From Ptiloglossa arizonensis (taxonomy: Eukaryota > Arthropoda > Insecta > Hymenoptera > Colletidae), in the NCBI RefSeq assembly GCF_051014685.1, contig NW_027478520.1, positions 434,001 through 498,000 of the forward strand: 64,000 nucleotides of DNA. Direction: 5' to 3'. Shown in pieces: positions 36,856 to 48,819 of the stretch. The position numbers and the translations under genes were made by a program. Under the pieces are notes generated by a model. The model ran no database searches. It saw only the letters and a program-made list of their open reading frames with translations, and was not told where the DNA came from. Position 1 is the stretch's first letter. Every line of letters begins with the position of its first letter.

Positions 36856-38003
36856 TGTTTTCTCAACCATTCCGTAACTTCAAACTCCCATATCTCGCGA
36901 ACGGATTGACGAACTGGAGAAATTCCTGTTGCATCTGAAAGTAGAAACTCGCCCGATTACAACGGTGTGTGTGCTTTTCCCCTAGTCCATTCCAGTTATT
37001 CGTTTCTAGCATCAGAATTGCGAAAATTTTGATGGTTTCTCGACCATTCCTTAACTTCAAACTACCATATTTCGCGAACGGATTGACGAATCCGAAAAAT
37101 TTCTTTTGCATCTGAAAGTAGAAACTCGCCCGATTACAATGGTGTGTGTACTTTTCCCCTGGGCCATTCCAGTCATTGGTTTCGAGTATCAGACTTGCGA
37201 AAATTTTGATGTTTTCTCAACCATTCCGTAACTTCAAACTCCCATATCTCGCGAACGGATTGACGAACTGGAGAAATTCCTGTTGCATCTGAAAGTAGAA
37301 ACTCGCCCGATTACAACGGTGTGTGTGCTTTTCCCCTAGTCCATTCCAGTTATTCGTTTCTAGCATCAGAATTGCGAAAATTTTGATGGTTTCTCGACCA
37401 TTCCTTAACTTCAAACTACCATATTTCGCGAATGGATTGACGAACTCGAGAAATTTCTGTTGCATCTGAAAGTAGAAACTCTCCCGATTACAAAGGTATG
37501 TGTTCTTTTCCCCTAGGCCATTCCAGATATTCGTTTCTAGCATCAGAATTGCGAAAATTTTGATGGTTTCTCAAGCGTCTCTTAACTCCAAACTCCCATA
37601 TCTCGCGAACAGATTGACGAACTCGAGATATTCCTGTTGCATCTGAAAGTAGAAACTCGCCCGATTACAACGGTGTGTGTTCTTTTCCCCTAGGCCATTC
37701 CAGTTATTGGTTTCGAGTATCAGAATTGCGAAAATTTTGATGGTTTCTCGACCATTCCTTAACTTCAAACTACCATATTTCGCGAATGGATTGACGAACT
37801 CGAGAAATTCCTGTTGCATCTGAAAGTAGAAACTCGCCAGATTACAATGGTGTGTGTTCTTTTCCCCTAGGCCATTCCAGTTATTGGTTTCGAGTATCAG
37901 AATTGCGAAAATTTTGATGGTTTCTCAACCGTTCCTTAACTTCAAACTCCCATATCTCGCGAATGGATTGTCGAACTCGAGATATTCCTGTTGCATCTGA
38001 AAG
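36856..38003. repeat. spacer monomers between the two 24-mer copies, with a 2-monomer duplication
   Basis: Six to seven monomers of the 'tagcatcagaattgcg' type resembling 32.2-33.2 kb. 'ttttgatgttttctc' near 36,850 recurs near 37,204, at 354 bp (2 x 177), and the following monomer with 'cttcaaactaccatatttcg' repeats with it. Together with the two flanking copies this shows that the 24-mer is not a simple tandem unit but a duplicated segment of about 3.1 kb separated by a segment of about 1.15 kb. Confidence 0.82.
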
Positions 38004-39037
38004 TAGAAACTCGCCCGATTACAATGGTGTGTGTACTTTTCTCCTAGGCCATTCCAGTTATTGGTTTCGAGTATCAAACTTGCGAAAATTTTGATGGTTT
38101 CTCAACCATTCCTTAACTTCAAACTCCCATATCTCGCGAACGGATTGACGAACTCGAGATGTTCCTGTTGCATCTGAAAGCAGATACTCGCCCGATTACA
38201 ACGGTCTGTGTATTTTTCCCCTAGGTCATTGTAGTTATTGGTTTCGAGTATCAGACTTGCGAAAATTTTGATGGTTTCCCATCCATTCCTTAAATTTAAA
38301 CTCCGATATCTCGCGAACGGATTGACGAACTCGAGAAATTCCTGTTGCATCTGAAAGTAGAAACTCGCCCGATTACAAAGCTATGTGTATTTTTCCCCTA
38401 GGCCTTTGTTGTTATTGGTTTCGAGTATCAGACTTGAGAAAATTTTGATGGTTTCTCAACGATTCCTTAACTTCAAACTGTCTTATCTCGCGAACGGATT
38501 GACGAACTCGAGAAATTCCTGTTGCATCTGAAACTAGAAACTCGCCCCATTACAATGGTGTGTGTATTTTTGCCCTAGGCAATAGTAGTTATTGGTTTCT
38601 AGTATCAGACTTGCGAAAATTTTGATGGTTTCTCAATCATTCCTTAACTTCAAACTCCAATATCTCGCGAACGGATTGACGAACTCGAGAAATTCCTGTT
38701 GCATCTGAAAGTAGAAACTCGCCCGATTACAAAGGTATGTGTATTTTTACCCTAGGCCATTCCAGTTATTGGTTTCGGGTATCAGACTTGCGAAAATTTG
38801 GATGGTTTCTCAACGATTCCTTAACTTCAAACTCCCATACCTCGCGAACGGATTGGCGAACTCGAGATGTTCCTGTTGCATCTGAAAGTGGAAACTCGCC
38901 CGATTACAATGGTGTGTGTACTTTTCCCCTAGGCCATTCCAGTTATTGGCTTCGAGTATCAGACTTGCGAAAATTTTGATGGTTTCTCAACCATTCCTTA
39001 AATTCTAACTCCCATATCTCGCGAACGGATTGACGAA

Positions 39038-39187
39038 CTCGAGAAACTCCTGTTGCATCTGAAAGTAGAAACTCGCCCGATTACAATGGTGTGTGTACTT
39101 TTCCCCTAGGCCATTCTAATTATTGGTTTTGGGTATCAGATGATTCCTTAACTTCAAATTCCCATATCTCGCGAAAGGATCAACGAA
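39038..39187. repeat. 150-bp monomer with a 27-bp deletion, second copy
   Basis: XhoI-to-XhoI distance is 150 bp, with the same deletion junction ('gggtatcaga' joined to 'tgattcctt' at about 39,140) as at 34,789-34,938. The shared junction shows that the deletion preceded duplication of the 24-mer segment. Confidence 0.93.
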
Positions 39188-40603
39188 CTCGAGAAATTCC
39201 TGTTGCATCTCAAAGCAGAAACTCGCCCGATTACAACGGTATGGGTATTTTTGCCCTAGGCTATAGTAGTTATTGGTTTCGAGTATCAGACTCGCGAAAA
39301 TTTTGATGGTTTCTCAACCATTCCTTAAATTCAAACTCCCATATCTCGCGAACGGATTGACGATCTCGAGAAGTTCCTGTTGCATCTGAAAGCAGATACT
39401 CTCCCGATTACAACGGTCTGTGTATTTTTCCCCTAGGTCATTGTAGTTTTTGGTTTCGAGTATCAGACTTGCGAAAATTTTGATGGTTTCTCAACCATTC
39501 CTTAACTTCAAACTGTCTTATCTCGCGAACGGATAGACGAACTCGAGAAATTGCTGTTGGATCTGAAAGTAGAAACTCGCCCGATTACAACGGTATGTGT
39601 ATTTTTCCCCTACGCCATTGTAGTTATTGGTTTCGAGTATCAGATTTACGAAAGTTTTGATGGTTTCCCAAACATTCCTTAACTTCAAACTCCCATATCT
39701 CGCGAACGGATTGACGATCTCGAGAAATTACTGTTGCCTCTGAAAGTAGAAATTCGCCCGATTACAACGGTGTGTGTACTTTTCCCGTAGGCCACTCCAG
39801 TTATTGGTTTCGAGTATCAGACCTGCGAAAATTTTGATGGTTTCTCAACAATTCCTTAACTTCAAACTGTCTTATCTCGCGAACGGATTGACGAACTCGA
39901 GAAATTGCTGTTGCATCTGAAAGTAGAAACTCGCCCGATTACAACGGTATGTGTATTTTTCCCCTAGGCCATTGTAGTTATTGGTTTCGAGTATCAGACT
40001 TGCGAAAATTTTGATGGTTTCTCAACCATTCCTTAACTTCAAACTCCCATATCTCGCGAACGGAATGACGAACTCGAGAAATTCCTGTTGCATCTGAAAG
40101 TAGAAGCTCGCCCGATTACAACGGTGTGTGTACTTTTCCCCTAGTCCATTCCAGTTATTGGTTTCGAGTATCAGACCAGCGAAAATTTTGATGGTTACTC
40201 AACAATTCCTTAACTTCAAACTGTCTTATCTCGCGAACGGATTGACGAACTCGAGAAATTGCTGTTGCATCTGAAAGTAGAAACTCGCCCGATTACAACG
40301 GTATGTGTATTTTTCCCCTAGGCCATTGTAGTTATTGGTTTCGAGTATCAGATTTACGAAAATTTTGATGATTTCTCAAGGATTCCTTAACTTCAAACTC
40401 CCATATCTCTCGAACGGATTGACGAACTCGAGAATTTCCTATTGCATCTGAAAGCAGAAGCTCGCCCGATTACAAACGTATGTGTATTTTTCCCCGAGGC
40501 CTTAGTAGTTATTGGTTTCGAGTATCAGACTTGCGAAAATTTTGATGGTTTCTCAACCATTCCTTAACTTCAAACTCCCATATCTCGCGAACGGATTGAC
40601 GAA

Positions 40604-40808
40604 CTCGAGAACTTCCGATTGCATCAGGAAGTAGAAACTCGCCCGATTGCATCTGGAAGTAGAAACTCGCCCGATTACAATGGTATGTGTATTTTTCCCC
40701 TAGGCCATTGTAGTTATTGGTTTCGAGTATCAGACTTGCGAAAATTTTGATGGTTTCTCAACCACTCCTTAACTTCAAACTCCCATATCTCGCGAACGGA
40801 TTGACGAA
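40604..40808. repeat. 205-bp monomer with a 28-bp duplication, second copy
   Basis: XhoI-to-XhoI distance is 205 bp. The 28-bp units are 40,617-40,644 and 40,645-40,672, with the same single-base difference (catcagg, catctgg) as in copy 1, so the internal duplication is older than the 24-mer duplication. Confidence 0.95.
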
Positions 40809-41104
40809 CTCGAGAAATTCCTGTTGCATCTGAATGTAGAAACACGCTCGATTACAAAGGTATGTGTATTTTTCCCCTAGGCCATTGTAGTTATTGGTTT
40901 CGAGTATCAGACTTGCAAAAATTTTGATGGTTTCTCAAGCATTCCTTAACTTCAAACCCCCATATCTCGCGAACGGATTGGCGAACTCGAGAAATTCCTG
41001 TTGCATTTGAAAGTGGAAACTCGCCCGATTACAATGGTGTGTGTACTTTTTCCCTAGGCCAATCCAGTTATAGGTTTCGAGTATCAGACCAGCGAAAATT
41101 TTGA

Positions 41105-42063
41105 TGGTTTCTCAAACATTCCGTAATCTCAAACTCCCATATCTCCCGAGCGGATTGACGAACTCGAGAACTTCAGGTTGCATCTGGAAGTAGAAACTCG
41201 CCCGATTAAAATGGTACGTGTATTTTTCCCCTAGGCCATTGTAGTTATTGGTTTCGAGTACCAGACTTGCGAAAATTTTGATGGTTTCTCAACCACTCCT
41301 TAATTTTAAACTCCCAAATCTCGCGAACGGATTAACGAACTCGAGAAATTCCTGTTGCATCTGAAAGTAGAAACTCGCCCGATTACAATGGTGTGTGTAC
41401 TTTTCCCCTAGGCCATTCTAGTTATTGGTTCTGGGTATCAGACCAGCGAAAATTTTGATGGCTTCTCAAACATTCCGTAACTTCAAACTCCCATATATAG
41501 CGAACGGATTGATGAACTCGAGAAATTCCTGTTGCATCTGAAAGTAGAAACTCGCCCGATTACAATGGTGTGTGTACTTTTCCCCTAGGCCATTCTAGTT
41601 ATTGGTTCTGGGTATCAGACCAGCGAAAATTTTGATGGCTTCTCAAACATTCCGTAACTTCAAACTCCCATATATAGCGAACGGATTGATGAACTCGAGA
41701 AATTCCTGTTGCATCTGAAAGTAGAAACTCGCCTGATTAGAATGGTGTGTGTACTTTTCCCCTAGGCCATTCTAGTTATTGGTTTTGCGTATCAGACCAG
41801 CGAAAATTTTGATGGTTTCTCAAACATTCCGTAATTTCAATCTCCCATATCTCGCGAACGGAATCACGACCTCGAGAAATTCCTGTTGTATCTGAAAGTA
41901 GAAACTCGCCCGATTACAGTGGTGTGTGTACTTTTCCCCTAGGCCATTCCAGTTAATGGTTTCGAGTATCAGACCAGCGAAAATTTTGATGGTTTCTCAA
42001 TCATTCGTTAACTCCAAACTCCCATATCTCGCGAACGGAATGACGAACTCGAGAAATTCCTGT
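41105..42063. repeat. satellite monomers between the 24-mer and 13-mer blocks
   Basis: Five to six monomers. It starts with 'atctcccgagcgg' and 'gaacttcagg' (41,168), contains the identical pair at 41,340-41,693, and then a monomer with 'ggttttgcgtatc' and 'ggaatcacgacctcgag' and one with 'cagttaatggtttcg'. The series is repeated with small changes near 58.7-59.7 kb. Confidence 0.85.
41340..41693. repeat. two adjacent, base-for-base identical monomers
   Basis: 41,340-41,516 and 41,517-41,693 are both 177 bp and I find no difference between them. They carry private variants: 'ggttctgggtatcag', 'gatggcttctcaaac' and 'catatatagcgaacgg' (which destroys the NruI site). The related segment near 59.2-59.5 kb has only one such monomer. 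This looks like a very recent gain of one unit. Confidence 0.93.
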
Positions 42064-45000
42064 TGCATCTGAAAGTAGAAACTCGCCCGATTACAATGGT
42101 GTGTGTATTTTTCCCCTAGGCCTCTGTAGTTATTGGTTTCGGGTATCAGACTTGGGAAAATTTTGATGGTTTCTCAATCATTCGTTAACTCCAAACTCCC
42201 ATATCTCGCGAACGGAATGACGAACTCGAGAAATTCCTGTTGCATCTGAAAGTAGAAACTCGCCCGATTACTATGGTGTGTGTACTTTTCCCCTAGGCCA
42301 TTCCAGTTTTTCGTTTCTAGCATCAGAATTGCGAAAATTTTGATGGTTTCCCAACCACTCCTTAACTTCAAACTCCCATATCTCGCGAAGGGATTGACGA
42401 ACTCGAGAAATTCCTGTTGCATCTGAAACTAGAAACACGCCCGAATACCAAGCTATGTGTATTTTTCCCCTAGGCCATTGTAGTTATTGGTTTCGCATAT
42501 CAGACTTGCGAAAATTTTGATGGTTTCTCAAGCATTCCTTAACTTCATACTCCCATACCTCGCGAACGGATTGGCGAACTCGAGAAATTCCTGTTGCATC
42601 TGAAAGTGGAAACTCGCCCGATTACAATGGTGTGTGCATTTTTCCCCTAGGCCTCTGTAGTTATTGGTTTCGAGTATCAGACTTGGGAAAATTTTGATGG
42701 TTTCTCAACCATTCCTTAACTTCAAACTCCCATATCTCGCGAACGGCTGACGAACTCGAGAAATTCGTGTTGCATCTGAAAGTAGAAACTCGCCCGATTA
42801 CAATGCTGTGGGTACTTTTCCCCTAGGCCATTCCAGTTATTGGTTTCGCGTATCAGACTTGCGAAAATTTTGATGGTTTCTCAAGCATTCCTTAACTTCA
42901 AACTCCCATATCTCGCGAACGGATTGACGAACTCGAGAAATTCCTGATGCATCTGAAAATAGAAACTCGCCCGATTACAAAGGTATGTGTATATTTGACC
43001 TAGGCCATTCCAGTTATTGGTTTCGAGTATCAGACCAGCGAAAATTTTGATGGTTTCTCAACCATTCCTTAACTTAAAACTCCCATATATCGCGAACAGA
43101 TTGACGAACTCGAGAAATTCCTGATGCATCTGAAAGTAGAAACTCGCCCGATTACAAAGGTATGTGTATATTTGACCTAGGCCATTCCAGTTATTGGTTT
43201 CGAGTATCAGACCAGCGAAAATTTTGATGGATTCTCAACAATTCCTTACCCACAAACACCCATTTCTCGCGAACGGATTGACGAACACGAGAAATTCCTG
43301 TTGCATCTGAAAGTAGAAAATCGCCCGATTACAAAGTTATGTGTATTTTTCCCCTAGGCCATAGTAGTTATTGGTTTCGAGTATCAAACTTGCGAAAATT
43401 TTGATGGTTTCTCAACCATTCCTTAACTTCAAACTCCCATATCTCGCGAACGGATTGACGAACTCGAGAAATTCCTGATGCATCTGAAAGTAGAAACTCG
43501 CCCGATTACAAAGGTATGTGTATATTGGACCTAGGCCATTCCAGTTATTGGTTTCGAGTATCAGACCAGCGAAAATTTTGATGGATTCTCAACCATTCCT
43601 TACCCACAAACACCCATTTCTCGCGAACGGAATGACGAACTCGAGAAATTCCTGTTGCATCTGAAAGTAGAAACTCGCCCCATTACAATGGTGTGTGTAC
43701 TTTTCCCCTAGGCCATTCCAGTTATTGGTTTCGAGTACAGACTTGCGAAAATTTTGATGGTTTCTCAACCATTCCTTACGTTCAAACTCCCATATCTCGC
43801 GAACGGATTGACGAAATCGAGAAATTCCTGTTGCATCTGAAAGCAGAAACTCGTCCGATTACAACGGTATGTGTATTTTTGCCCTAGGCCATAGTAGTTA
43901 TTGGTTTCGAGTATCAGACTTGCGAAAATTTTGATGGTTTCTCAAGCATTCCTTAACTTCAAACTCCCATATCTCGCGAACGGATTGACGAACTCGAGAA
44001 ATTCCTGTTGCATCTGAAAGCAGAAACTCGCCCGATTACAAAGGTATGTGTATTTTTCCCCTAGGCCATAGTAGTTATTGGTTTCGAGTATCAGATTTGC
44101 GAAAATTGTGATGGTTTCTCAACCATTCCTTAACTTCAAACTCCCATATCTCGCGAACGGATTAACGAACTCGAGAATTTCCTATTGCATCTGAAACCAG
44201 AAACTCGCCCGATTACTTCGGTATGTGTATTTTTGCCCTAGGCCATTGTAGTTATTGGTTTCGAGTATCAAACTTGCCAAAATTTTGATGGTTTCTCAAC
44301 CATTCCTTAACTTCAAACTCCCATATCTCGCGAACGGATTGACGAACTCGAGAAATTCCTGATGCATCTGAAAGTAGAAACTCGCCCGATTACAATGGTG
44401 TGTGTATTTTTCCCCTAGGCCTCTGTAGTTATTGGTTTCGAGTATCAGACTTGGGAAAATTTTGATGGTTTCTCAATCATTCGTTAACTCCAAACTCCCA
44501 TATCTCGCGAACGGAATGACGAACTCGAGAATTTCCTGTTGCATCTGAAAGTAGAAACTCGCCCGATTACTATGGTGTGTGTACTTTTCCCCTAGGCCAT
44601 TCCAGTTTTTCGTTTCTAGCATCAGAATTGCGAAAATTTTGATGGTTTCCCAACCACTCCTTAACTTCAAACTCCCATATCTCGCGAAGGGATTGACGAA
44701 CTCGAGAAATTCCTGTTGCATCTGAAACTAGAAACACGCCCGAATACCAAGCTATGTGTATTTTTCCCCTAGGCCATTGTAGTTATTGGTTTCGCATATC
44801 AGACTTGCGAAAATTTTGATGGTTTCTCAAGCATTCCTTAACTTCATACTCCCATACCTCGCGAACGGATTGGCGAACTCGAGAAATTCCTGTTGCATCT
44901 GAAAGTGGAAACTCGCCCGATTACAATGGTGTGTGCATTTTTCCCCTAGGCCTCTGTAGTTATTGGTTTCGAGTATCAGACTTGGGAAAATTTTGATGGT

Positions 45001-46661
45001 TTCTCAACCATTCCTTAACTTCAAACTCCCATATCTCGCGAACGGCTGACGAACTCGAGAAATTCGTGTTGCATCTGAAAGTAGAAACTCGCCCGATTAC
45101 AATGCTGTGGGTACTTTTCCCCTAGGCCATTCCAGTTATTGGTTTCGCGTATCAGACTTGCGAAAATTTTGATGGTTTCTCAAGCATTCCTTAACTTCAA
45201 ACTCCCATATCTCGCGAACGGATTGACGAACTCGAGAAATTCCTGATGCATCTGAAAATAGAAACTCGCCCGATTACAAAGGTATGTGTATATTTGACCT
45301 AGGCCATTCCAGTTATTGGTTTCGAGTATCAGACCAGCGAAAATTTTGATGGTTTCTCAACCATTCCTTAACTTAAAACTCCCATATATCGCGAACAGAT
45401 TGACGAACTCGAGAAATTCCTGATGCATCTGAAAGTAGAAACTCGCCCGATTACAAAGGTATGTGTATATTTGACCTAGGCCATTCCAGTTATTGGTTTC
45501 GAGTATCAGACCAGCGAAAATTTTGATGGATTCTCAACAATTCCTTACCCACAAACACCCATTTCTCGCGAACGGATTGACGAACACGAGAAATTCCTGT
45601 TGCATCTGAAAGTAGAAACTCGCCCGATTACAAAGTTATGTGTATTTTTCCCCTAGGCCATAGTAGTTATTGGTTTCGAGTATCAAACTTGCGAAAATTT
45701 TGATGATTTCTCAACCATTCCTTAACTTCAAACTCCCATATCTCGCGAACGGATTGACGAACTCGAGAAATTCCTGATGCATCTGAAAGTAGAAACTCGC
45801 CCGATTACAAAGGTATGTGTATATTGGACCTAGGCCATTCCAGTTATTTGTTTCGAGTATCAGACCAGCGAAAATTTTGATGGATTCTCAACCATTCCTT
45901 ACCCACAAACACCCATTTCTCGCGAACGGAATGACGAACTCGAGAAATTCCTGTTGCATCTGAAAGTAGAAACTCGCCCCATTACAATGGTGTGTGTACT
46001 TTTCCCCTAGGCCATTCCAGTTATTGGTTTCGAGTACAGACTTGCGAAAATTTTGATGGTTTCTCAACCATTCCTTACGTTCAAACTCCCATATCTCGCG
46101 AACGGATTGACGAAATCGAGAAATTCCTGTTGCATCTGAAAGCAGAAACTCGTCCGATTACAACGGTATGTGTATTTTTGCCCTAGGCCATAGTAGTTAT
46201 TGGTTTCGAGTATCAGACTTGCGAAAATTTTGATGGTTTCTCAAGCATTCCTTAACTTCAAACACCCATATCTCGCGAACGGATTGACGAACTCGAGAAA
46301 TTCCTGTTGCATCTGAAAGCAGAAACTCGCCCGATTACAAAGGTATGTGTATTTTTCCCCTAGGCCATAGTAGTTATTGGTTTCGAGTATCAGATTTGCG
46401 GAAATTGTGATGGTTTCTCAACCATTCCTTAACTTCAAACTCCCATATCTCGCGAACGGATTAACGAACTCGAGAATTTCCTATTGCATCTGAAACCAGA
46501 AACTCGCCCGATTACTTCGGTATGTGTATTTTTGCCCTAGGCCATTGTAGTTATTGGTTTCGAGTATCAAACTTGCCAAAATTTTGATGGTTTCTCAACC
46601 ATTCCTTAACTTCAAACTCCCATATCTCGCGAACGGATTGACGAACTCGAGAAATTCCTGA
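42064..46661. repeat. 13-monomer higher-order repeat, 2,299-bp period, two copies
   Basis: Copies at about 42,064-44,362 and 44,363-46,661 (13 x 177 minus 2). Landmarks: 'cagacttgggaaaa', 'ccagtttttcgtttctagc', 'gcgaacggctgacg' (a 1-bp shorter monomer), three 'atatttgacctagg' or 'atattggacctagg' monomers, 'ttacccacaaacaccc', 'cgagtacagac' (1 bp short), 'actcgtccg' and 'ttacttcggtatg'. The two 1-bp-short monomers account for the -2. Very few differences are visible between copies ('gaaaatcgccc' against 'gaaactcgccc', 'gatggtttctc' against 'gatgatttctc'), so this is a recent duplication. Confidence 0.92.
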
Positions 46662-48151
46662 TGCATCTGAAAGTAGTAACTCGCCCGATTACAATGGTAT
46701 GTGTATATTTGACCTAGGCCATTCCAGTTATTGGTTTCGAGTATCAGACCAGCGTAAATTTTGATTGTTTCTCAACCATTCCTTAACTTCAAAATCCCAT
46801 ATCTCGCGAACAGATTGACGAACTCGAGAAATTCCTGATGCATCTGAAAGTAGAAACTCGCCCGATTACAAAGGTATGTGTATATTTGACCTAGGCCATA
46901 CCAGTTATTGGTTTCGAGTATCAGACCAGCGAAAATTTTGATGGATTCTCAACCATTCCTTACCCACAAACACCCATTTCTCGCGAACGGATTGACGAAC
47001 ACGAGAAATTCCTGTTGCATCTGAAAGTAGAAACTCGCCCGATTACAAAGGTATGTGTATTTTTCCCCTAGGCCATAGTAGTTATTGGTTTCGAGTATCA
47101 AACTTGCGAAAATTTTGATGGTTTCTCAACCATTCCTTAACTTCAAACTCCCATATCTCGCGAACGGATTGACGAACTCGAGAAATTCCTGATGCATCTG
47201 AAAGTAGAAACTCGCCCGATTACATAGGTATGTGTATATTTGACCTAGGCCATTCCAGTTATTGGTTTCGAGTATCAGACCAGCGAAAATTTTGATGGAT
47301 TCTCAACCATTCCTTACCCACAAACACACATTTCTCGCGAACGGATTGACGAACACGAGAAATTCCGGTTGCATCTGGAAGAAGAAACTCTCCCGATTAC
47401 AACGATATGTGTATTTTTCCCCTAAGCCTTTGTAGTTATTGGTTTCGTGAATCAGACTTGCGAAAATTTTGATGGTTTCTCAACCGTTCCTAAATTCAAA
47501 CTCCCATATCTCGCGAACGGATAGACGAACTCGAGAAATTCCTGTTGAATCTGAAACCAGAAACTCGTCCGATTACAACGGTATGTGTATCTTTGCCCTA
47601 GGCCATAGTAGTTATTGGTTTCGAGTATCAGACCAGCGAAAATTTTGATGGATTCTCAACCATTCCTTACCCACAAACACCCATTTCTCGCGAACGGAAT
47701 GACGAACTCGAGAAATTCCTGTTGCATCTGAAAGTAGAAACTCGCCCCATTACAACGGTGTGTGTACTTTTCCCCTAGGCCATTCCAGTTATTGGTTTCG
47801 AGTAACAGACTTGCGAAAATTTTGATGGTTTCTCAACCATTCCTTAACTTCAAACTCCCATATCTCGCGAACGGATTATCGAACTCGAGAATTTCCTATT
47901 GCATCTGAAAGCAGAAACTCGCCCGATTACAACGGTATGTGTATTTTTGCCGTAGGCCATTGTAGTTATTGGTTTCGAGTATCAAACTTGTGAAAATTTT
48001 GATGGTTTCTCAACCATTCCTTAACTACAAAGTCCTATATCTTGCGAACGGATTGACGAACTCGAGAAATTCCTGTTGCATCTGAAAGTAGAAACTCGCC
48101 CGATTACAAAGGTATGTGTATATTTGCCCTAGGCTATTCCAGTTATTGGTT
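46662..48151. repeat. segment repeated 4,423 bp downstream (25-monomer offset), copy 1
   Basis: 'gatgcatctg' at 46,660 pairs with 51,083, and the 1-bp-short 'taaattcaaa' monomer at 47,491 pairs with 51,914; both offsets are 4,423 bp. Monomers include 'ttgattgtttctc', 'attacataggtatg', 'gaagaagaaactctcccg', 'tttcgtgaatcag' and 'ggattatcgaactc'. The match ends near 48,151, where 'cagacttgcg' stands against 'cagaccagcg'. Confidence 0.85.
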
Positions 48152-48819
48152 TCGAGTATCAGACTTGCGAAAATTTTGATGGTTTCTCAACCGTTCCTTA
48201 ACTTCAAACTCCCATATCTCGCGAACGGAATGACGAACTCGAGAAATTCCTGTTGCATCTGAAAGTAGAAACTCGCCCGATTACAACGGCATGTGTATTT
48301 TCCCCCTAGGCCTTTGTAGTTATTGGTTTCGAGTATCAGACTTGCGAAAATTTTGATGGTTTCTCAACCATTCCTTACATTCATACACCCATATCTCGCG
48401 AACGGATTGACGAACTCGAGAAATTCCTGTTGCATCTGAAAGTAGAAACTAGCCTGATTACAAAGGTGTGTGCATTTTTGCCCTAGGCCATTCCAGTTAT
48501 TGGTTTCGAGAATCAGACTTGCGAAAATTTTGATGGTTTCTCAACCATTCTTTAACTTCAAACTCCCATATCTCGCGAACGGATTGACGAACTCGAGAAA
48601 TTCCTGTTGCATCTGAAAGTAGAAACTAGCCTGATTACAAAGGTATGTGCATTTTTGCCCTAGGCCATTCCAGTTATTGGTTTCGAGTATCAGACCAGCG
48701 AAAATTTTGATGGTTTCTCAACCATTCCTTACATTCATACATCCATATCTCGCGAACGGAATGACGAACTCGAGAAATTCCTGTTGCATCTGAAAACAGA
48801 AACTCGACCGATTACAATG
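48152..48819. repeat. satellite monomers before the triple 4-mer
   Basis: Nearly four monomers with 'gaaactagcctgattac', 'tacattcatacaccc' and 'ggaatgacgaactc'. The same types occur at 54.9-55.3 kb. Only satellite sequence is present. Confidence 0.82.

Larger units (their letters stand above)
38004..41104. repeat. 24-monomer unit, copy 2
   Basis: Copy of 33,755-36,855 at +4,249 bp, in the same order. It includes the 150-bp monomer (39,038-39,187) and the 205-bp monomer (40,604-40,808). It lacks the extra T and the 1-bp loss that copy 1 has near 34,353 and 34,720, so those two changes arose in copy 1 after the duplication. The match ends near 41,104 where 'gtttctcaaacattccg' stands against 'ttttctcaaccattccg' in copy 1. 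Confidence 0.9.
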
